Positions 1 to 8,446 of a DNA stretch of 64,000 nt are shown in pieces. The DNA comes from an uncultured Pelagibacteraceae bacterium (GTDB lineage: Bacteria; Pseudomonadota; Alphaproteobacteria; Pelagibacterales; Pelagibacteraceae), in contig CACLRF010000001.1 in NCBI GenBank assembly GCA_902609235.1, positions 26,800-90,799 of the forward strand, read 5' to 3'. Within the stretch, counting starts at the first letter, position 1. Every line of letters starts with the position of its first letter. The notes under the pieces were generated by a model. The model made no database searches. It saw only the letters and a program-made list of their open reading frames with translations, and had not been told where the DNA came from. Made by a program: the position numbers and the translations under genes.

Positions 1-1323
1 AAACTTCTGACCAAATACAGCGCCTAAATTTTTCATTCTTTCATAACAAGGGGCTGTTCTTAGTGGTCTTGCTGCTGGTCTTTCTTCATCTGGATAATGA
101 ACTATGAAAACATGACTATATGCTTCTTCATTTTTTGCTTTTAAATAAGATTTAGTTGCATAATTTCCGTAACGTCTTGGTTCAACTCCTAACATATCAA
201 TTGTAGGTTCACCATCAACTATCCATTCTGCTAATTGCCAACCTGCACCTCCTGCTGCTGTTATTCCAAAACTATGTCCTTCATTAATCCAAAAATTTTT
301 AAGACCCCAAGCAGGTCCAACAATTGGATTTCCGTCAGGTGTATAACAGATTGCTCCGTTATAAACTTTTTTTACCCCAACCTCCCCAAACGCAGGAACT
401 CTATGAATTGCTCCTTCAATATGTGGAGCTAATCTGTCTAAGTCTTCTTGAAATAATTCATATTCAGAATTTTTTGATGGCCCTTCTACATAACAAGCTG
501 GTGCACCATCCTCATAAGGACCTAAAATTAATCCTCCAGCTTCTTCCCTCATATACCATCTGCTATCACTATCTCTTAAGACGCCCATTTCTGGTAATCC
601 ATCTTTTTTTCTTTTTTGAATTGCAGGATGTGGCTCTGTAACAATGTATTGATGTTCAACAGGTATTACCGGAATGTCTAATCCTACCATTTCACCTGTT
701 TGACGTGCAAAATTTCCTGAACATGAAATAACATGTTCGCACTCTATTGATCCTTTATCTGTTTCTACAACCCATCCTTTTTTAGTTTGCCTCATAGATA
801 GAACTGTTGTGTTTCTATAAATTTCAGCTCCTCTGTTCCTTGCACCTGTTGCTAATGCTTGTGTTAAATCAGCTGGTTGAATATATCCATCTTCTGGATG
901 TTGTATTGCTCCAACTAAATCATCCGTATGACATAATGGCCAAATTTCTTTTACTTGTTCTGGTTTCAAAAATTTAACATCTACTCCAATAGTTCGAGCG
1001 ACACCTGCGTATTGATGGTATTCATCCATTCTATCTTTTGTGCTTGCTAGACGAATATTTGAAACAACACTAAAGCCAACATTTTTCCCTGTTTCTTCTT
1101 CCAATGTTTTATAAAGATTAACTGCATACTTGTGAAGTTGTCCAACTGAATAACTCATATTAAATAAAGGTAATAAACCTGCTGCGTGCCAAGTAGATCC
1201 TGAAGTTAACTCTTTTCTTTCAACTAGAACAACATCAGACCAGCCTTTTTTTGCTAAATGATAAAGGGCACTTACCCCTACAACTCCTCCACCAACTACT
1301 ACAACTTTAGTTTTTGTTTTCAT
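1..1323 (-). CDS. FAD-dependent sarcosine/dimethylglycine dehydrogenase-like protein, C-terminus outside window
   Basis: The reading frame starts at the ATG at 1323 and stays open to the window edge, so about 441 residues are visible and the C-terminus is missing. The N-terminus has a Rossmann FAD motif (GGGVVGVSALYHL) and then SGSTWHAAG, the site where family members attach FAD covalently to His. Later segments (GPDGNP-like CYTPDGNPIVGP, INEGHSFGITAAGGAGW) are typical of the DAO-type half of dimethylglycine/sarcosine dehydrogenases, which oxidise an N-methyl group and pass it to THF in a C-terminal GcvT domain. Whether that GcvT half is present cannot be seen. It is a paralogue of the complete enzyme at 11105-13510, and its exact substrate is not resolved. 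It ends a long co-directional run, 57 bp after the previous gene. Confidence 0.85.
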   Translation of the reverse strand, partial: MKTKTKVVVVGGGVVGVSALYHLAKKGWSDVVLVERKELTSGSTWHAAGLLPLFNMSYSVGQLHKYAVNLYKTLEEETGKNVGFSVVSNIRLASTKDRMDEYHQYAGVARTIGVDVKFLKPEQVKEIWPLCHTDDLVGAIQHPEDGYIQPADLTQALATGARNRGAEIYRNTTVLSMRQTKKGWVVETDKGSIECEHVISCSGNFARQTGEMVGLDIPVIPVEHQYIVTEPHPAIQKRKKDGLPEMGVLRDSDSRWYMREEAGGLILGPYEDGAPACYVEGPSKNSEYELFQEDLDRLAPHIEGAIHRVPAFGEVGVKKVYNGAICYTPDGNPIVGPAWGLKNFWINEGHSFGITAAGGAGWQLAEWIVDGEPTIDMLGVEPRRYGNYATKSYLKAKNEEAYSHVFIVHYPDEERPAARPLRTAPCYERMKNLGAVFGQKF

Positions 1324-1380
1324 TCAGGGATTCCTACTAAATTTTTAATTATTACGAAACAAAAATGTATATATGGACAA

Positions 1381-1857
1381 TTAAATTGAGCTCCCAAGAG
1401 GGATTGGGCTGGATACCATTGTAGTTAACCAGCAGTCCTTTAAAATTCCCTCTGAGGTGAACTTTTCAACTTGCCAATTGAATTTGTGATAAATTTTGTC
1501 TTTATCAAGAATAATAACTTCAAATTGTGCCCATTTGTCACTACTTCCAAGCTCTGTTATTGTGTGACTAAGGTGGTTGATCATCATCACATAAGAGTCG
1601 CTTTTTATCATCATCTTAAAGTTGCTTAATGGTCCTGTTACTCTCTTATTATTTGGGTGAGCAAATTTCCAAGTTTGTTCTATACCACTATCTTTATATT
1701 CAAGATCATTTTTTTGAAGCCCACTCAATTGAATTTTAACAACTTCTTTGGGGCTTATAGTGCTATTGGGGTCTAATAATTCAGCGTAAGAAAATGAGAT
1801 AAAGAAAAAAAATAAAATTACAGCTTTAAAGATTATTAGCAGTTTTTCTAACATCAT
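1381..1857 (-). CDS. Secreted protein, probably DUF4864 type
   Basis: This 158-residue protein has an N-terminal hydrophobic segment (about residues 6-25, ending SYAE) that looks like a signal peptide, so it is probably periplasmic. The mature part begins with a helix containing QLSGLQKND and continues with a compact alpha+beta region (ten of its residues near the centre are FKMMIKSDSY). That layout resembles the DUF4864 family of small secreted proteins of unknown role; this match is from pattern memory. The first 32 bp overlap the 3' end of the upstream reductase gene (1826-2395), which implies translational coupling. Its function is unknown. Confidence 0.6.
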   Translation of the reverse strand: MMLEKLLIIFKAVILFFFFISFSYAELLDPNSTISPKEVVKIQLSGLQKNDLEYKDSGIEQTWKFAHPNNKRVTGPLSNFKMMIKSDSYVMMINHLSHTITELGSSDKWAQFEVIILDKDKIYHKFNWQVEKFTSEGILKDCWLTTMVSSPIPLGSSI

Positions 1858-2395
1858 TTAAAAATTCTTGTCTCTTTGCATCACTAACAAATGGTACTGC
1901 AAAATATCTTCTATAGACAATGTTATATATGCCACACATATGAAATACTCCTCTTTTTAATCTTCTTATTGGTAAGTTTAAAAAAAAAGTTGTAATTGCT
2001 AATCTTGGTGAACCATATGTACAGAATATTATAGCTTTTTTATCTCTTAAGTTTCCAATTGGATAACCGTAATTTCCAACCAACTGTTTAAATCTAAACG
2101 CCCAAGGTGGGGCTAAAACTTTATCTATCCAACCTTCAACTATCGCTGGCATTCTAAAATTCCAAATTGGAGCAATTAATACAATTGTATCACTTTCCTC
2201 GATTCTTTTTCTATGATCTAAGACTTCTTGATCAGGTTCTTCACCAGCGAAAACAGGATTAAATTTCTCTTTATATAGATCAACAACATCAACTTGATTT
2301 CCATTTATTTTTGATTGTTTAATAAATTCATCACGAATTGCTGAATTAAATGAATTATCATTGTAATGTCCATAGACTAAGAAAATTTTTTTCAT
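1826..2395 (-). CDS. Flavodoxin-fold NAD(P)H dehydrogenase (quinone) family protein
   Basis: This 189-residue protein starts with a flavodoxin-like first strand and loop (KIFLVYGHYNDNSFNSAI), where family members bind FMN phosphate. It later has APIWNFRMPAIVEGWIDKV, which is the classic core of the KefF/MdaB/YwqN quinone-reductase family. Such enzymes reduce quinones or other electrophiles with NAD(P)H in the cytoplasm. Length is typical (170-200 residues). It lies 12 bp after the BT1-like transporter gene and overlaps the next secreted-protein gene by 32 bp. The physiological substrate cannot be read from sequence. Confidence 0.8.
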   Translation of the reverse strand: MKKIFLVYGHYNDNSFNSAIRDEFIKQSKINGNQVDVVDLYKEKFNPVFAGEEPDQEVLDHRKRIEESDTIVLIAPIWNFRMPAIVEGWIDKVLAPPWAFRFKQLVGNYGYPIGNLRDKKAIIFCTYGSPRLAITTFFLNLPIRRLKRGVFHMCGIYNIVYRRYFAVPFVSDAKRQEFLNDVRKTANNL

Positions 2396-2407
2396 TTTAT
2401 TAAATTT

Positions 2408-4018
2408 TTATTCAGTAGTTTTGTATTTACTATTATTAATTATAAATACAAATACAATTGGAAGAATTAAAGTTAAAAGTGTTACAACAATCAATAAAAT
2501 TCCAAGTTCAGAATAATCTGCTGTAGTTTGTATTTCACCAGAAACCTTATCTTTAACTTCCCTTGTTACAGTAAATATTTCATTCAAATATTTTGTTCCT
2601 AATGCACTTGCTGATAAAGCAAGATTTGTAAAAGATGCAAAAACTGCAAAAAAAGTAGCCTTTAAATGTGCTGGAGCATTTTTTGCTATCCAAGCAAGTA
2701 AAGGTATCATTGATACCTGTCCAAGAGGAGACTCTAGCGCGGTATTAATTAATGCAATAAACTTAGCATCAACCACTCCACCAGTTAATGAAGCTGTCCA
2801 ATTATGAAAACCATAATACATTCCAACACTTGGTAAAAACAAAACTGCACCAGCAATACTTAGGACAACAATAATTTTAGCAATTGAATTATTTGCCATA
2901 AATGGTCTTAACAAAACAATGCCAGCTAATGTTAAAATTGATGCAAGCAATGATAAAATTGAGAAAAACTGCTCATTAAATTCAAGCACATCAATCTCAA
3001 ACCACGTGAGACCTGGCCCTGGTCCTGGCATAGCTCGAAATATAAAAATAATTACAGCTGTGCCAACAATTGTTAGTCTTAATTCTTCGGGCAGCTCTTT
3101 GATAAGTTTAAACATTAAAAACAAAATAATTATAACTGAACCTAAAAAAACAATTTCTTGAGCAAATGGCACATTAAAAGAGCCAACAGATAAAGTAAAA
3201 ATAACAAAAATTAAACTACCACCTAAAATCCACCAATTTACTTTTGTTTTTTCATTTCCTCTTTCATCTTTAAATTCTAAACCTTGGGATTTTAAACTTT
3301 GTATTTTTTTATGTCTTAAATAATTAGCAAAAATTACACCCAAAATAGAAACCAAAGGGATTACAAGAGCGTAAAGGTAAATAGTTCCGTATAAATTAAT
3401 CTTATCAGCCTGGTCTAAACTTTCTACATCTCTAAATAAAATTACATTAACTAATGCAACAAGAACTGTTCCACCAATAATTGCGAACCGACCAAGTGTT
3501 TGCATTGTTGTGTGCATTATTTTAATTTGATCTCTGGAGTAATCGTTTCCTGACTCATCGATTAAAGGTACTGCCTCTACAGTCATAGCATCTGCTACAA
3601 CATCTTGAACAACATAACCAACAGGAGCTAAAATCACACTAATTACAAACCATGTTTCTACTGAAAATATTTGAGCCATATCTTCTGTATGAATAATGAG
3701 TCCATACATAATTAATAAACTTAGAGCTATTAATGATGCTCCAAAATAAACCATGTAGTTTTTTCTTTCCCAAATAAGATCAACAAGATGTCCTAATGGC
3801 ATTTTTAATGCCCACGGTATACCTGCCCAAAAACCTAAACCCGCAAGAAATGCTGCAGATAAATTTAAATAATCTTTGACAAAGAATGTTCCAACAATTC
3901 CAGTCAATCCAGAAATACCTGCGGCCATATAAACCATTAATGGTGGTAAGTAGGTCCATTTAAACTGACGACCTAAATCTAAAAAAGTATTATCCAAAAA
4001 TTTAAATACTTTATTCAT
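2408..4018 (-). CDS. MFS transporter of the folate-biopterin (BT1)-like type
   Basis: This is a 536-residue polytopic membrane protein with about 12 hydrophobic segments. The segment VILAPVGYVVQDVVADAMTV near residues 130-150 is characteristic of the BT1/folate-biopterin transporter branch of the major facilitator superfamily. The N-terminal cytoplasmic loop has PLGHLVDLIWERKNY, the MFS motif-A position. Family members move folates, pterins or other organic anions. A folate-type substrate would suit a locus full of THF-dependent demethylases, but that is inference. The gene is 29 bp after the CoA-binding protein gene and 12 bp before the flavodoxin-fold reductase. There is no sign of truncation. 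Confidence 0.75.
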   Translation of the reverse strand: MNKVFKFLDNTFLDLGRQFKWTYLPPLMVYMAAGISGLTGIVGTFFVKDYLNLSAAFLAGLGFWAGIPWALKMPLGHLVDLIWERKNYMVYFGASLIALSLLIMYGLIIHTEDMAQIFSVETWFVISVILAPVGYVVQDVVADAMTVEAVPLIDESGNDYSRDQIKIMHTTMQTLGRFAIIGGTVLVALVNVILFRDVESLDQADKINLYGTIYLYALVIPLVSILGVIFANYLRHKKIQSLKSQGLEFKDERGNEKTKVNWWILGGSLIFVIFTLSVGSFNVPFAQEIVFLGSVIIILFLMFKLIKELPEELRLTIVGTAVIIFIFRAMPGPGPGLTWFEIDVLEFNEQFFSILSLLASILTLAGIVLLRPFMANNSIAKIIVVLSIAGAVLFLPSVGMYYGFHNWTASLTGGVVDAKFIALINTALESPLGQVSMIPLLAWIAKNAPAHLKATFFAVFASFTNLALSASALGTKYLNEIFTVTREVKDKVSGEIQTTADYSELGILLIVVTLLTLILPIVFVFIINNSKYKTTE

Positions 4019-4047
4019 AAAAATATTTAACTCTAAATTTAAAAGTT

Positions 4048-4497
4048 TTAAATTTTAAGATCAAGTCGAGGTTTCCAGAATGGTCTAAATAGCTCAATTT
4101 TTGGACATCTGTTCATAACTACCTTAAGACCTGCATCTTCAGCTAACTTAGCAGCATCATGATTTATAACTCCAATTTGTCCCCATAAAACTTTTGCATT
4201 TATAGCAATTGCTTCTTCGGCAATTGAGTATAAATCTTCTGGCTTTCTAAACACCTCTACCATATCAACAGGTTTATCAATTGCTTTTAAATCAGGATAA
4301 ACTTTTAATCCTCTGATTTCTTTTATACCTGGACGTGGATTGACAGGAATCATATTATAACCAGTTTCGTGTAACACTCTTAATACTCCATAGCTAAACT
4401 TTGTTTTATCAGGACTTGCTCCTACCATTGCAATAGTTTTAACTGAGCTAAGAATATCTTTTAAATACTCATCGCTATAAGGTTCGTTATGATTCAT
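4048..4497 (-). CDS. CoA-binding protein, YccU type
   Basis: This is a 149-residue single-domain Rossmann protein. The N-terminal IAMVGASPDKTKFSYGVL is the CoA/nucleotide-binding loop of the CoA_binding family, and the closing VVMNRCPKIEL is its usual C-terminal signature. These stand-alone domains resemble the alpha subunit of succinyl-CoA synthetase and are thought to bind CoA, but their physiological role is not established. It overlaps the ferredoxin gene by 11 bp. Together with ferredoxin and methanethiol oxidase it forms a tightly coupled trio, so a linked role in thiol or redox metabolism is possible (inference). Confidence 0.85.
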   Translation of the reverse strand: MNHNEPYSDEYLKDILSSVKTIAMVGASPDKTKFSYGVLRVLHETGYNMIPVNPRPGIKEIRGLKVYPDLKAIDKPVDMVEVFRKPEDLYSIAEEAIAINAKVLWGQIGVINHDAAKLAEDAGLKVVMNRCPKIELFRPFWKPRLDLKI

Positions 4498-4873
4498 TTC
4501 TGTTATTTTTTTTTATTTTTTTGCTAGCAATATCAGATTTTAACTCATGAGGTGCAAGTGGGTCAAGAAAAGGATTACGATAAAGTTTATCATGACTCTC
4601 AACACCAATTTCAATTGTGCAATCTGTTTTGGGTTTGGCAACACATAAAATTATATAGCCGTTATTTATTTGTCTATTGTTAAGCGCAACTTGTGAACGT
4701 TGATCTACTTCACCTTTAATTAATTTTGCTGCACATGTGATACATCCTCCATACTCACATCCATATGGTAAATCAACTCCTTGGTCTCTTAATTCTTTAA
4801 GTAAAGGCATTCGTCCTGAAACTTTATAAACACTATTATTGCGATTTGAGATTGTAATCTGTATTAAAGCCAT
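4487..4873 (-). CDS. 2Fe-2S plant-type ferredoxin
   Basis: The protein is about 128 residues from the ATG at 4873. I prefer this start to an in-frame TTG at 4888 because MALIQITI begins the first beta strand. The cluster-binding loop is visible as PYGCEYGGCITCAAKL (C-x4-C-x2-C) with a fourth cysteine in YIILCVAKP, so all four ligands of a plant/vertebrate-type 2Fe-2S cluster are present. It would be a soluble one-electron carrier. The start lies inside the last codons of the methanethiol oxidase-like gene (10 bp overlap), so the two are probably translationally coupled. The Rieske oxygenase at 14562-15740 needs an electron donor and could be its partner, but that is inference. Confidence 0.88.
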   Translation of the reverse strand: MALIQITISNRNNSVYKVSGRMPLLKELRDQGVDLPYGCEYGGCITCAAKLIKGEVDQRSQVALNNRQINNGYIILCVAKPKTDCTIEIGVESHDKLYRNPFLDPLAPHELKSDIASKKIKKNNRNES

Positions 4874-6237
4874 ATGTCGCTTGTACAATCTCCACCTGGG
4901 TATCTACTTTCATGACACCTACTTGGCCCATTTGGTTCTTTGCCGAAATCAACTATAAAATCCTTATTTATTTTCATCCCACCATTTTCTACATCACAAT
5001 CAATCATTATCATTGCACCTCCTTGTTTGCGTATTTCAGGATAAAACTGATTGTCCCAAGTTGAAAATAATGAAGTCGTGACATACATGCGCTTTCCATC
5101 TAATGACAATTGATACATTTGTGGACCACCTGCAATTTTTACACCATTTATAACAGGTGCTTTGCCTAAAAGACCTCCCATCCATACCTGGCCTGTTAGT
5201 TTTGGATTATGAGGATCTGAAATATCATACTGTCTCATATCTCCATGAAGCCAATTATTCAGATAAAGATATTTATCATCCATTGATACAAGTATAGCTG
5301 ACATCACTCCAGGTACAGGAATTGGCCATTCAGGATGTGGTTCGTTTGCAACATCTATAATTTTTTCCCATTCCCATTTTCCTTCTTTAGATTTCCAAAA
5401 ATGGATAACATTTGCGCTTAAAGCTGCTCCACAAAATCCATGACTGCTATCAGGGTTATGCATAAATTTTACTTCTAATGGAATCAGACCATCTTCTCCA
5501 AGGTACATGGTTTCAATTGGTTCTTTTTTTTTGAAATCCCAGACGTGCAATCTTCGACCATACTTTAAATGTCCTACCTCTTCTAAATCAAAACCTGGCA
5601 TGAAAGTATTTGGTGCTGCCCACTCTGAGCTTATCATCACGTTATGTCTTGGTTGATACCAAAAATCATAGCTAAAAGGAATATCGCCCATAGAGTTTTC
5701 CCATCTTCCAACAATTTCAAAATCTTTATTTAAATGTAAATATCCCCCTGGTGCCTCACCTCTAGCGTTACCTAAAAAAGAAATAATAATCTCTGAACCT
5801 AAGCAATGAACAGTATGTGGCCCTGACAAATTAGTTTTTGATTTAATTTCTGAACCTTTAATTATTTTGTGAATTTTAGGAGCACGTGGTTCACTTGCCG
5901 TATCTATTATATGGATATTATTTGATCTTACACCGGGTACTAATAGGTATTTTCTACTCATACCAGAGTCTCCATGACACGACGAACAAGCATTCCACCC
6001 CATATGATGAAGCTCATCTCCTATTCCTGGCATTTCAAGACGGTGAATAACTTTTGAATAATTTGGACTATCTGGATCAACATCAATAGTAGCAAGATAA
6101 TCAGGTTTTTGAATTCCTGTACCAGTATAAATAGCTATTGTATATAAAAGTTTTTCATTTGGTGCCTTTATTGCCTCTGTAGGACTGGCATAACCAGGAC
6201 CGCAACATGATTTATCCATACTTTTAATATTACTCAT
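4864..6237 (-). CDS. mtoX: Methanethiol oxidase / selenium-binding protein (SBP56 family)
   Basis: This 457-residue protein covers the full family length. It has the N-terminal CCGPGYASPTEAIKAP, the motif HHMGWNACSSCHGDSG and the C-terminal PGGDCTSDIW, all hallmarks of SBP56/SELENBP1. Characterised bacterial and human members oxidise methanethiol to formaldehyde, H2S and H2O2 using copper. Methanethiol is the product of DMSP demethylation, so the enzyme fits a DMSP-using bacterium. No signal peptide is visible, so this copy looks cytoplasmic, whereas the characterised Hyphomicrobium enzyme is exported. Its stop overlaps the ferredoxin start. No SCO1-like or MauG-like gene is nearby. Family assignment is secure; activity is inferred. 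Confidence 0.88.
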   Translation of the reverse strand: MSNIKSMDKSCCGPGYASPTEAIKAPNEKLLYTIAIYTGTGIQKPDYLATIDVDPDSPNYSKVIHRLEMPGIGDELHHMGWNACSSCHGDSGMSRKYLLVPGVRSNNIHIIDTASEPRAPKIHKIIKGSEIKSKTNLSGPHTVHCLGSEIIISFLGNARGEAPGGYLHLNKDFEIVGRWENSMGDIPFSYDFWYQPRHNVMISSEWAAPNTFMPGFDLEEVGHLKYGRRLHVWDFKKKEPIETMYLGEDGLIPLEVKFMHNPDSSHGFCGAALSANVIHFWKSKEGKWEWEKIIDVANEPHPEWPIPVPGVMSAILVSMDDKYLYLNNWLHGDMRQYDISDPHNPKLTGQVWMGGLLGKAPVINGVKIAGGPQMYQLSLDGKRMYVTTSLFSTWDNQFYPEIRKQGGAMIMIDCDVENGGMKINKDFIVDFGKEPNGPSRCHESRYPGGDCTSDIWL

Positions 6238-6434
6238 TACTTATTTTTTTTAATCTGTTCCTCACAAAATTTTTTTGCTTCTTGTAAATCTGTAATTTTT
6301 GATTCAGATAACTTTTGACTACCAGCAAGACATGCATCAACAGCCCTTTTAAAATTATGATCGTTAAAACTCATAATAAAATACATTCCTGATATAACAA
6401 AAATTAAAATTAAAATATTTTTTTTATTCAACAT
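6237..6434 (-). CDS. Small membrane-anchored protein of unknown function
   Basis: This 65-residue protein has a basic N-terminus (MLNKKN) and one hydrophobic segment at about residues 7-23 (ILILIFVISGMYFIMSF). A short charged tail with a single cysteine in DACLAG and another in AKKFCEEQ follows. It could be a membrane-anchored or exported small protein, and the two cysteines might form a disulfide. Its ATG overlaps the crotonase stop by 1 bp and its stop touches the methanethiol oxidase start, so it is translated as part of the same operon. I do not recognise the family. Confidence 0.6.
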   Translation of the reverse strand: MLNKKNILILIFVISGMYFIMSFNDHNFKRAVDACLAGSQKLSESKITDLQEAKKFCEEQIKKNK

Positions 6435-7213
6435 TATTTATTTTTCCAATTAGGTTTTCTTTTTTCTAGAAAAGCTGAAATACCTTCTTTTGCATCCATT
6501 GCCATCATGTTAAGGGTCATCATTTTACTTGTGTAAACATAAGCTTTGTTTAATGGCATCTCTAATTGTTTATAAAAAGCTCGTTTTCCGATTTTTATTG
6601 TTAAATTCGATTTCGAGGCAATTTTTTTTGCTACTTTTAATACTTCACTGTTAAGTTTAGATTTTGAAAAATAGTCATTAATTAAACCTATTTCTTTTGC
6701 ATAATTTGCTTTGATAGGTTCTCCAGTTAAAAGCATTTTCATCATTGGCTTTCTGTTAATCTTTCTACTAACAGCAACCATAGGTGTGCTGCAAAATAAA
6801 CCAATATTTACACCGGGAGTAGCAAATAACGAGTTCTTAGTACTGTAAGCTAAATCACAACTTGCAACCAATTGACAGCCAGCTGCAAATGCTGCACCAT
6901 GAACTTTAGCTATTACTGGCTTTCTGCCCTCAACAATTTGTATCATTACTTTTGAACATAAATTAAATAATTTTAAATATTTATTTTTTTTTTTTAAACC
7001 TCTTACTTCTTTCAAATTATGCCCTGCGCTAAATCCTTTTCCAGCACCCTCTAATATTATTACTTTAACTTTTTTATCAGAATCTAATTTCTTAAAAGCC
7101 TTCAATAAATCAGTAAGGTTTTTGAATGATAAAGAATTATATGTTTTTGGTTCATCAATAATAACTGATGAAATTTCTTTATTAATTTTTCTAATTTTTA
7201 TATTACTTATCAT
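6434..7213 (-). CDS. Enoyl-CoA hydratase/isomerase family protein, ECHDC3-like
   Basis: This is a 259-residue crotonase-fold protein. GFSAGHNLKEV (about residues 62-72) and AAFAAGCQLVASCDLA (about 107-122) form the two oxyanion-hole regions. FATPGVNIGLFCSTP, GKRAFYKQLEMPL and GISAFLEKRKP closely resemble the ECHDC3-type branch. Crotonases hydrate or otherwise process acyl-CoA thioesters; the substrate is unknown here. The DMSP-pathway enzyme DmdD is also a crotonase, but I see no specific reason to call this DmdD. It directly follows the 2OG oxygenase gene without a gap and precedes the small membrane protein with a 1 bp overlap. Confidence 0.85.
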   Translation of the reverse strand: MISNIKIRKINKEISSVIIDEPKTYNSLSFKNLTDLLKAFKKLDSDKKVKVIILEGAGKGFSAGHNLKEVRGLKKKNKYLKLFNLCSKVMIQIVEGRKPVIAKVHGAAFAAGCQLVASCDLAYSTKNSLFATPGVNIGLFCSTPMVAVSRKINRKPMMKMLLTGEPIKANYAKEIGLINDYFSKSKLNSEVLKVAKKIASKSNLTIKIGKRAFYKQLEMPLNKAYVYTSKMMTLNMMAMDAKEGISAFLEKRKPNWKNK

Positions 7214-8065
7214 TTAATCAGTTAATCCGTCGGATCTGGCCTGATTTCTTTCTATATGAATTGGTAAAACTTTTCCATAAATAGCTTTGGAGTGTTCTGG
7301 GGTGTTTACTCTCCATGGGTCTAAAACATAAGCAGGAATACACATATATCTAGACTTTTGGCCTTCCACCTTTGTTACTCTATGTAAAGTAAATCTTCCT
7401 TTAAATATTTGTAAGTCCCCTGGCTCTAACTTTAATTGTCTAACTCTAGTTCTGTCACCTGCTATAACCTTTTGAACTTCTTCAAAATTTTCATTTCCTG
7501 GTTTTCTTATGTTTGGGCAGTATTCAAATACACCACCCTTCTCAGGTTTTTGTATCATTAAACTAAGTGTAAATTCGCAACTATCAAAATGCCATGGAAG
7601 TACTCCATCAGGTTTCATCACATTATATGCGTGACATGCTAAAGGATCTGCCCATCTATAAATAGGAGAAACACCTAAACAAGCAGAAACAAATTTTAAA
7701 AGTTCTTCAGTTTCGTATAAATATTTCATTTCAGAGTCTTTTGGGAAACAATCTGAATTTAAATATCCATTATATCTATTCATAAAAGTTCTTTTAGGAT
7801 GATTTTTTGGTAATGAGGAATCATCTTTTGCATATAAGTAAGCATTAATACTTTCTTTAGACATATAAACTTCATCTATTTGTTTTTCTAACTCTGAATT
7901 CATTACCTTTAGTGATTTAGGTAAAATAAAATTTTTAATTGTTGAACAACTATATTTATCAAGTTCTTTTTTACAATTTATAATTAAATTTTTAATTACA
8001 GCTGAGTTTAAATCGTGTATTGGATATTTTTCTAAATCTACAATAGTTTTGAGTCTATCGTCCAT
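7214..8065 (-). CDS. 2-oxoglutarate/Fe(II)-dependent oxygenase
   Basis: This 283-residue protein has a double-stranded beta-helix signature: H159-F-D161, then H228 in GRFTLHRV, and a basic residue R239 in EGQKSRY placed to bind 2-oxoglutarate. The segment PGDLQIFKGRFTLHRV is typical of a branch that includes amino-acid hydroxylases and BesD-like halogenases. Because the metal-binding Asp is retained (HFD, not HxG), hydroxylation is more likely than halogenation. It probably acts on a small molecule in the cytoplasm, possibly an amino acid or amine. It sits 6 bp after the nucleotidyltransferase gene and abuts the crotonase gene. The substrate is unknown. Confidence 0.8.
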   Translation of the reverse strand: MDDRLKTIVDLEKYPIHDLNSAVIKNLIINCKKELDKYSCSTIKNFILPKSLKVMNSELEKQIDEVYMSKESINAYLYAKDDSSLPKNHPKRTFMNRYNGYLNSDCFPKDSEMKYLYETEELLKFVSACLGVSPIYRWADPLACHAYNVMKPDGVLPWHFDSCEFTLSLMIQKPEKGGVFEYCPNIRKPGNENFEEVQKVIAGDRTRVRQLKLEPGDLQIFKGRFTLHRVTKVEGQKSRYMCIPAYVLDPWRVNTPEHSKAIYGKVLPIHIERNQARSDGLTD

Positions 8066-8071
8066 TGAAAT

Positions 8072-8446
8072 TTATTTTAATTTACCTTCTTCTCTCATTT
8101 TTGCTCTTATTTTAGTAGCTGATATTTTTTGAGTTTCTTCATCTAAAACTACTTCTTCAATTTTATATCCAACTCCCCTACCATAACAAATATTTGTAAT
8201 ATTAGGTACTAGCATTATTTTAAATTGTCCTTCAAATTCAGGATTTAACCTATCTTCAATATTTTTTTTTACTGTATCAAAATCAAAAGGATTATCGTCT
8301 ACACCTTGTACATCTCTAATTTGAATACAGACTTGCCCAGTTTTTTTAATAATCTCTTTAAACAAAGTATAATGTCCATCGTGGAAAGGTTGCCACCTTC
8401 CAAGCATTTGTGCTGTTGGTTTTTTGTTATCCCATTGGTATGTCAT
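8072..8446 (-). CDS. Small nucleotidyltransferase (cytidylyltransferase-like)
   Basis: About 124 residues from the ATG at 8446. A frame extension to 8479 exists, but this ATG has a strong ribosome-binding site (GAGGAGAT) and overlaps the preceding stop as ATGA. GRWQPFHDGHYTLF contains the HxGH nucleotide-binding motif, and ISATKIRAKM is the ISSTKIR-like motif near the C-terminus, so the two signatures of the nucleotidyltransferase fold are present. The enzyme should transfer a nucleotide to a phosphorylated substrate. It is coupled to the P-loop kinase gene just upstream, suggesting a kinase-then-nucleotidyltransfer pair. The product is unknown. Confidence 0.8.
   Translation of the reverse strand: MTYQWDNKKPTAQMLGRWQPFHDGHYTLFKEIIKKTGQVCIQIRDVQGVDDNPFDFDTVKKNIEDRLNPEFEGQFKIMLVPNITNICYGRGVGYKIEEVVLDEETQKISATKIRAKMREEGKLK

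Noticed and set aside
6434-7213. Methylthioacryloyl-CoA hydratase DmdD
   Set aside because: Motifs fit the ECHDC3-type branch better and there are no dmdB/dmdC genes nearby.
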